Made by a program: the position numbers and the translations under genes. A DNA stretch of 5,954 nucleotides, from contig CAZLLV010000460.1 of NCBI GenBank assembly GCA_964560325.1, forward strand, positions 1 through 5,954. Direction: 5' to 3'. Shown here piece after piece: positions 1 through 4,314 of this stretch (position 1 is the stretch's first letter; each line of letters starts with the position of its first letter). The notes under the pieces were generated by a model, which was given only the letters and a program-made list of their open reading frames with translations, did not search any database and was not told where the DNA came from. This DNA is from CAZLLV01 sp964560325 (GTDB lineage Bacteria > Acidobacteriota > Thermoanaerobaculia > Multivoradales > DATKCC01).

Positions 1-807
1 GTGCTCGGCTTCGAGTACGGCGTCTCGCGCGATTTTCCGGAGGCGCTGGTCCTCTGGGAGGCGCAGTTCGGCGACTTCGTCAACGGCGCGCAGATCATCA
101 TCGACCAGTTCGTGACCGCCGGCGAGGACAAGTGGTACCTCCTCTCCGGCCTCGTCATGCTCCTCCCCCACGGCTACGAGGGGCAGGGGCCGGAGCACTC
201 CTCGGCGCGCATCGAGCGCTTCCTCCAGGCGGCGGCGGAGGACAACATCCAGATCGCCCAGCCGTCGACCTCGGCGCAGTACTTCCACCTGCTGCGGCGC
301 CAGGCGCTGCGCAAGTGGAGAAAGCCCCTCGTCGTCTTCACCCCGAAGAGCATGCTGCGCGCGAAGCCGGCGAGCTCGCCCGTCGCCTCGTTCACCCGCG
401 ACCGGTTCCTGACCGTGATGCCGGAGCGCGAGCTCGAGAAGGCGGACCGGGTGCTGATCGCGACCGGCAAGATCCTCCACGAGCTGCGCGCCGAGCGGAA
501 GCGGCGCGGCGACGAGGGGACGGCGATCCTCGGCCTGGAGCAGCTCTACCCCTTCCCGGACGACGAGATCCTGGCCGAGCTCGACCGGCTCGGGCCGCTC
601 CGCGAGATCGTCTGGATCCAGGAGGAGCCGGCGAACATGGGCGCGCTCAGCTACGTGATGCACCGCCTGGAGCGCATCTCCCGCGGCCGCCCCGTTCGCT
701 CCGTCAAGCGCGCCGCCTCCGCCAGCCCCGCCACCGGCAGCCCCGAAGCGCACAAGCTGGAGCAGAAGACCCTGCTCACGCTGGCGTTCGCGGCGGGCGG
801 GAAGTAG
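1..807 (+). CDS. sucA: 2-oxoglutarate dehydrogenase E1 component, C-terminal part (partial at left edge)
   Basis: This is the C-terminal 268 residues of the thiamine-diphosphate-dependent E1 subunit, which decarboxylates 2-oxoglutarate and passes the succinyl group to lipoyl-E2 in the TCA cycle (cytosolic complex). The visible part covers the end of the transketolase-like pyrimidine-binding domain and the C-terminal domain. Recognisable family motifs are FEYGVS (residues 4-9), AQFGDFVNGAQIIIDQF (21-37), LLPHGYEGQGPEHSSAR (54-70), QPSTSAQYFHLLRRQ (87-101), the LEQLYPFP segment (about 180-187), the WIQEEPANMGA segment (about 206-216) and the RAASASPATGS tail before the TAG stop. His57 is in the HGYEGQGPEHSS motif that lines the active site. 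Full-length E1o is about 900-950 residues, so roughly 70% lies to the left. The GTG at position 1 is an internal valine, not a start. Codon use is strongly GC-rich. No sucB follows, although in many bacteria it is the next gene. Confidence 0.96.
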   Translation: MLGFEYGVSRDFPEALVLWEAQFGDFVNGAQIIIDQFVTAGEDKWYLLSGLVMLLPHGYEGQGPEHSSARIERFLQAAAEDNIQIAQPSTSAQYFHLLRRQALRKWRKPLVVFTPKSMLRAKPASSPVASFTRDRFLTVMPERELEKADRVLIATGKILHELRAERKRRGDEGTAILGLEQLYPFPDDEILAELDRLGPLREIVWIQEEPANMGALSYVMHRLERISRGRPVRSVKRAASASPATGSPEAHKLEQKTLLTLAFAAGGK

Positions 808-828
808 CACGGGCGGTTCCGGGCGGCC

Positions 829-2043
829 ATGGACGAACATCTCACCGTCCGCGGCAGTCCCCTCTCAAGCACCTCTTTTGTAGCTGAGCCGGGGTACACT
901 CGCGATGTTGCCAAGACAAAGACGACCGCACCTTCCATCACCTTGACTTCGACCGCACCGCCAGATTCGGCTTCATCTCGCTCTACCGTCGAACGTCTGG
1001 CCGAGAGGGTGGGTGCGAATTGGCCGCACCTCGGGCGGGCGCGAGAGCTTGCCCAAGCGAAGCGGCGGGAGCTGAACCACCAACTCGCGAACCACGACGC
1101 CGAAGACACGACCATCGTCGTGTTCGGCTCTCTGGCCCGGGACGAATTCACTGCCGGAAGTGACATCGACTGGACGCTTCTCGTGGATGGCTCCGCCGAT
1201 CCCCACCATCAGGACGTGGCCCACGAGATCGCGCGGCATATAGGGGAAGTCGAAGGCCGTCCCCCCGGTCGTGAGGGAACGTTCGGCAGCTTGACCTTCA
1301 GTCACGATCTCATCCACCTCATCGGAGGTGAGGACGACACGAACCGCAACACGACCCGCCGGATCCTCCTCCTCCTGGAGTCCTTGCCGATCGGCAAGGA
1401 AGACGCCTACGGGAGAATCGTCTCGAATGTCCTCCGGCGCTACCTCGAAGAGGATCGCGGCATCTGGTACGGCTCGGGGCGGTACAAGGTCCCGAGATTC
1501 CTGCTGAACGACATCGTCCGCTACTGGCGAACGATGACCGTGGACTTTGCCTACAAGCAATGGAGCCGGGCGGGTGATGGCTTTGCGATCCGCAACCTGA
1601 AGCTCCGCATGTCTCGGAAGCTCATCTTCGTCGGGGGACTCCTCACCTGCTTCAGCCCTCAGACGGATCTCTCGGCCGAGGAGCGAGCGGAGCTCTTCGG
1701 CGAGGAGCAGGGCGTCAGCCCGATGGTTTTGCGTCTCGTAGACCACCTCAGGCGGCGAAAGGCGCCCCCGCTGGAGGTCCTCGCGCATGCGGTCCTGGAG
1801 CGGCAGAGCCTTCACGACGCTGCCCGTGCGCTCTTCGGGGCCTACGACGAGTTCCTCGGGATCCTCTCCGATTCGGACCAGAGAGCGCATCTGGAGTCAC
1901 TGACGTACGAGAACCTGAAGGGCGATTCCGTGTTCGACCGGGGTCGAGGCATCAGTCATAGGTTCCAGGAGGCTCTCGATCGGATCTTCTTGAAGCGCGA
2001 ATCACCTTTCTACGATCTGACCCTCAAATACGGAGTGTTCTGA
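829..2043 (+). CDS. Nucleotidyltransferase-fold protein, first gene of a coupled pair
   Basis: This 404-aa protein has a DNA-polymerase-beta-type nucleotidyltransferase core. The segment VVFGSLARDEFTAGSDIDW (residues 97-115) holds the GS motif (G100, S101) and the two metal-binding carboxylates D112 and D114; D160, in a SHDLIHLIGG segment, is a candidate third. The following DDTNRNTTRRILLLLES block (169-185) recalls in position the helix after the palm in GlnD/DUF294-type enzymes. A helical half follows, with a charged and aromatic stretch (about 221-268, RFLLNDIVRYWR and IRNLKLRMSRKLIF), and the protein ends in YDLTLKYGVF. Residues 1-50 are rich in Ser, Thr and Pro and look poorly conserved, so the true start may be downstream; the ATG at 829 has no convincing Shine-Dalgarno site. 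Transfer of AMP or another nucleotide to protein, RNA or a small molecule is the general family chemistry; the substrate is unknown. Alternatives are a CD-NTase-like second-messenger synthase or a MNT-type modifier. The stop overlaps the next gene's ATG, and G+C is lower than in the flanks. Confidence 0.88.
   Translation: MDEHLTVRGSPLSSTSFVAEPGYTRDVAKTKTTAPSITLTSTAPPDSASSRSTVERLAERVGANWPHLGRARELAQAKRRELNHQLANHDAEDTTIVVFGSLARDEFTAGSDIDWTLLVDGSADPHHQDVAHEIARHIGEVEGRPPGREGTFGSLTFSHDLIHLIGGEDDTNRNTTRRILLLLESLPIGKEDAYGRIVSNVLRRYLEEDRGIWYGSGRYKVPRFLLNDIVRYWRTMTVDFAYKQWSRAGDGFAIRNLKLRMSRKLIFVGGLLTCFSPQTDLSAEERAELFGEEQGVSPMVLRLVDHLRRRKAPPLEVLAHAVLERQSLHDAARALFGAYDEFLGILSDSDQRAHLESLTYENLKGDSVFDRGRGISHRFQEALDRIFLKRESPFYDLTLKYGVF
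1381..1400. repeat. 20-bp perfect palindrome inside the nucleotidyltransferase gene
   Basis: TCCTTGCCGA is followed at once by its exact reverse complement TCGGCAAGGA. It encodes the SLPIGKE segment just after the LLLLES helix. It could be a dimeric-protein site, an mRNA hairpin or chance; only the symmetry is certain. Confidence 0.9.
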
Positions 2044-2045
2044 TG
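2032..2045 (+). promoter_or_regulatory. Shine-Dalgarno GGAG and TGATG stop/start overlap
   Basis: GGAG at 2032-2035 lies seven bases before the ATG at 2043-2045, inside the last codons of the nucleotidyltransferase gene. The upstream TGA (2041-2043) shares its last A with that ATG. This fixes the start of the TIM-barrel gene and points to translational coupling, so the two proteins are probably made at a fixed ratio. Confidence 0.8.
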
Positions 2046-2765
2046 CAGGCCTGGACGCGCCCCTGGGGCTTTTCGACCGGTGCTCTGGCCCGATCCGACT
2101 TCTGGCGAGGTCTGGAGATCATCCGCCGGCAGCGGATGCAGGCCGTAGAGATCTCTGCACTTCGATTCCCCGAGCTCCCCAAGCTTCTAAAGGCTTTCCA
2201 CGAAATCGAGCTGAGCGCGTTCCGCCACGTGTCGCTCCATTTCCCGAGTGCGTATCCGCCGGAGGACGAAACAAGGCTTGTCAGTAGCCTTCGATTGGCT
2301 GCTTCGGGCATACCGGTGGTCGTCCATCCAGATGCGATCCAGGATTTCTCTCTGTGGAGAGGCCTGGGCAAGAGTTTGTTGATCGAGAACATGGATCGCC
2401 GGAAACCACTGGGCCGGACTGTGCAGGAGCTGGATATGGTCTTCGAGCAAGTACCGGAGGCTCAGCTGTGCTTTGACGTGGCTCACGCCCGCCAGGTCGA
2501 CACCAGCCTGACGGAGGCGTTCCTGATCCTGGAGCGCTTCGGGGAGCGGCTCGCACAGGTGCACCTGAGCGAGGTGAGTACGTCCGGTCGGCACGGCCGT
2601 CTTTCTCGGACGGCCATCCTGGCTTTCAGGGAACTGGCGCCTCTGATTCCCCCAGACGTCCCGGTTATTCTCGAGAGCCCGGTGAGCGAGGAGGAGATCG
2701 AGGATGAACTGGCCCGGGCGAAAGAAGCGTTGCCGCTCTCCGGTGCAGCCGTAGCCTATGGATGA
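2043..2765 (+). CDS. Xylose-isomerase/endonuclease-IV-like TIM-barrel metalloprotein
   Basis: This complete 240-aa cytosolic protein has no signal peptide. The beta-strand and ligand pattern matches the xylose-isomerase-like TIM barrel (AP endonuclease 2 family): VEIS (35-38), SLHFP (64-68), VVVHPD (92-97), LLIENMD (112-118), LCFDVAHARQ (142-151), QVHLSEVS (172-179), SGRHGR (181-186) and VILES (208-212). Candidate metal ligands are E36, H66, H95, E115, D145, H148, H174, H184 and E211. Order and rough spacing resemble the zinc site of E. coli endonuclease IV (H69, H109, E145, D179, H182, H216, D229, H231, E261), except that the D229 position reads Gly182. At 240 residues it is shorter than endonuclease IV (about 280). 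Functions within this superfamily include AP endonuclease, sugar isomerase or epimerase, and multinuclear iron oxidase, so the reaction stays open. It is coupled to the nucleotidyltransferase, implying a shared pathway. The fold call is fairly secure; the chemistry is not. Confidence 0.9.
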   Translation: MQAWTRPWGFSTGALARSDFWRGLEIIRRQRMQAVEISALRFPELPKLLKAFHEIELSAFRHVSLHFPSAYPPEDETRLVSSLRLAASGIPVVVHPDAIQDFSLWRGLGKSLLIENMDRRKPLGRTVQELDMVFEQVPEAQLCFDVAHARQVDTSLTEAFLILERFGERLAQVHLSEVSTSGRHGRLSRTAILAFRELAPLIPPDVPVILESPVSEEEIEDELARAKEALPLSGAAVAYG

Positions 2766-2788
2766 TCAGGCCTGGCCATCTGTTAGCC

Positions 2789-2808
2789 GGTCCGTGACCG
2801 AGCGGACC
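2789..2808. terminator. Weak hairpin between convergent genes, possible bidirectional terminator
   Basis: GGTCCG (2789-2794) and CGGACC (2803-2808) form a perfect 6-bp stem with an 8-base loop. It sits in the 51-base gap between the TIM-barrel stop (2763-2765) and the stop of the opposing lipoprotein gene (2817-2819). No T tract follows on either strand, so it is not a classical intrinsic terminator. The call rests on the stem and its position. Confidence 0.3.
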
Positions 2809-2816
2809 CTCCACAC

Positions 2817-4211
2817 TCAGTTCGGCACCTCGCAGGTGTAGACGCCCTGGGGGCAGGCGTTGTTGGCGTAGGCGACGCAGAAGGCCTGGGCCGCTTGCTC
2901 GCTCGGGCACTGTCCTTTCGTCGTGTAGTCGTAGTCGAGCTTGGCGCGGATGCAGATCGTCTGCTGGTTTGCGGCCGGCGGGTCGGTGCTCCAGAGGGCG
3001 GCGCACTGGGCCTTGATCGCCTGCGGGTCGGCGCCGGGGTCTTCGGAGAGGCCCTGGACGATGCACGCCGCCTGGAGGTCGATCTGCTCGTCGGGAACCA
3101 GGTCGTACGAGCAGTCGCCGTCGTCGCAGCAGTTCGGGTTCGGGTCGCCCGGGCAGCACTGGTAGGTGGTCACGTCCGGGTGGTTGGAGGCGACCCAGGC
3201 GGTCGGCTTCGACGCGCCCGGGAGGGTGGTCGTGCCGACGTCGAGGATGCCGACCGACTCGGCGCCCACGATCGTCGCCCAGGCGTCGCGCGCCGGGGTG
3301 CCGAGGACGATCACCGGCAGCGTCGCGGCCGCGCCCTCGGTGCCGGGCGGCGTGGCCAGCAGCTCGATCATCGGCGTGACGTAGAAGTGGTCGCTCCCCG
3401 GTGTGTTGAAGTAGGTCGTGATGTCGGGCAGGGTCGCCGCCACGCTGCTCGATCCCGAGGCGGCGATCGGGCGCGCGTCGACGATCGTCTCGTAGAGGTA
3501 CGGCTCCTCGATCCCCGCCGACTGGAGCACGTCGTACCAGCGCTCCATCGTGAAGTTGTCGAGGTAGTCGCGGCCGGTGAGCGAGTCGTCCGGCGGGTAG
3601 TTGAGGAAGGTGACGGCGCGCTGGCTGCTGAGCGGCAGCCCGAGCGGCAGGAAGAACGCCCACGGCTGGTTCTCGACCGGGTCCGGGTCCCAGCACCCCT
3701 CGGTCGCCTTGCACAGGTTGACCCCGGCGAGCCCCTGCGGTGCGTGCGCGGCGGCGAGGAAGGCCTGGTGCATGGTGGCGAAGGCGTCGAGCGCCTCGCG
3801 GTCGGGGCCGGAGATCACCACCAGCGGCGGCCCGTACGCCAGGTTCACCGAGACCTTCGTGCCCTCCATCCCCCCGCGCTCGAGCGACTGCCCGGTGAAG
3901 TGCTCGATCGTCGCCGCGAGGTCCGTGTAGTCCTGCGCGTACGGCGCGGGCAGCCAGCTCGCGTCCGGGTAGAGCGAGGACGAACTCGCCGGCAGGGTGT
4001 AGACGTACGACCACGAGCCGTCGGCGTTCTGCCGCGCGCCGGTCGCGGGCGGCCCGTCGACCGCCAGGGGGGCATCGCCGGGCGCCGCGGTCGGCGACGG
4101 GGCCGGTGCGGGCTCCGGCTCCTGGGCGCAGCCGGGGATCGCCGCGCCGAGCGTGAGAAGGGTGCAGCCGAGGAGGACGGGGAGACATCGGGAGATCGAG
4201 AGCGTACGCAC
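2817..4211 (-). CDS. Predicted Cys-rich lipoprotein of unknown function
   Basis: I do not recognise this 464-aa family. The GTG start (complement of 4209-4211) is chosen because AAAGGAG lies eight bases upstream and because it begins a clean export signal: R2 and R8, a hydrophobic stretch (about 10-25) and a lipobox-like IPGC ending at C28, the probable lipidated Cys. The Pro at -2 is atypical. An Ala/Pro/Glu-rich linker (about 29-58) is typical of surface or periplasmic lipoproteins. The middle region is acidic and rich in Tyr, Trp and Thr (for example WSYVYTLPASSSSLYPDAS), and two Cys lie in an NLCKATEGCWDPDP segment. The tail (350-464) has twelve more Cys, including QCCPGDPNPNCCDDGDC (351-367) and a closing CPQGVYTCEVPN, giving fourteen after C28. 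An even number in an exported protein suggests disulfides, and the Asp-rich cluster could bind Ca2+. The upstream oxidoreductase gene on the same strand is 103 bp away, so the two may be co-transcribed. Confidence 0.87.
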   Translation of the reverse strand: MRTLSISRCLPVLLGCTLLTLGAAIPGCAQEPEPAPAPSPTAAPGDAPLAVDGPPATGARQNADGSWSYVYTLPASSSSLYPDASWLPAPYAQDYTDLAATIEHFTGQSLERGGMEGTKVSVNLAYGPPLVVISGPDREALDAFATMHQAFLAAAHAPQGLAGVNLCKATEGCWDPDPVENQPWAFFLPLGLPLSSQRAVTFLNYPPDDSLTGRDYLDNFTMERWYDVLQSAGIEEPYLYETIVDARPIAASGSSSVAATLPDITTYFNTPGSDHFYVTPMIELLATPPGTEGAAATLPVIVLGTPARDAWATIVGAESVGILDVGTTTLPGASKPTAWVASNHPDVTTYQCCPGDPNPNCCDDGDCSYDLVPDEQIDLQAACIVQGLSEDPGADPQAIKAQCAALWSTDPPAANQQTICIRAKLDYDYTTKGQCPSEQAAQAFCVAYANNACPQGVYTCEVPN

Positions 4212-4226
4212 AGGTCGGGCTCCTTT
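4209..4226 (-). promoter_or_regulatory. Shine-Dalgarno AAAGGAG and GTG start of the lipoprotein gene
   Basis: On the minus strand AAAGGAG (complement of 4220-4226) precedes the GTG (complement of 4209-4211) by eight bases. The reading frame stays open far upstream of this point, so this ribosome-binding site, together with the signal peptide that begins here, decides the start. Confidence 0.8.
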
Positions 4227-4314
4227 CGGCGCCGCGAGGGCGGCCGGGTCGGGCGGTCTGTCGGGGAAGACGCCCTGAGCATATACGCAGATGATGCCCC
4301 GGAGGGGACCCCGC
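4212..4314 (-). other. 103-bp spacer between oxidoreductase and lipoprotein genes
   Basis: Apart from the Shine-Dalgarno site, this spacer holds one AT-rich patch (4280-4287, TATATGCT on the minus strand) that could belong to a promoter, but no -35 partner is visible at normal spacing. A 4-bp stem (CCCC 4297-4300, GGGG 4304-4307) just after the oxidoreductase stop has no T tract. I see no gene here and cannot tell whether the lipoprotein has its own promoter or is read through from the oxidoreductase gene. Confidence 0.5.

Noticed and set aside
1..3. GTG at the first base as the start of the first gene
   Set aside because: The protein aligns from memory with the interior of E1 2-oxoglutarate dehydrogenase, so the gene begins left of the window.
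973..1890. Minus-strand open frame of 305 codons over the nucleotidyltransferase gene
   Set aside because: The plus-strand frame carries the conserved GS...SDID motif and couples to the next gene; the opposite frame shows no family pattern.
1639..2040. HEPN-type RNase motif in the helical half of the nucleotidyltransferase, which would make it a HEPN-MNT fusion
   Set aside because: The Arg/His pairs present (for example RGISH and RQSLH) do not fit the R-x4-6-H helix pattern convincingly.
2046..2775. CAGGCCTGG at 2046-2054 and again at 2767-2775, flanking the TIM-barrel gene
   Set aside because: A nine-base match in GC-rich DNA is easily chance, and one copy is coding and constrained; there is no other sign of a mobile unit.
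4295..4310. CCCC-GGA-GGGG hairpin after the oxidoreductase stop as a terminator
   Set aside because: A 4-bp stem with a 3-base loop and no T tract is too weak.
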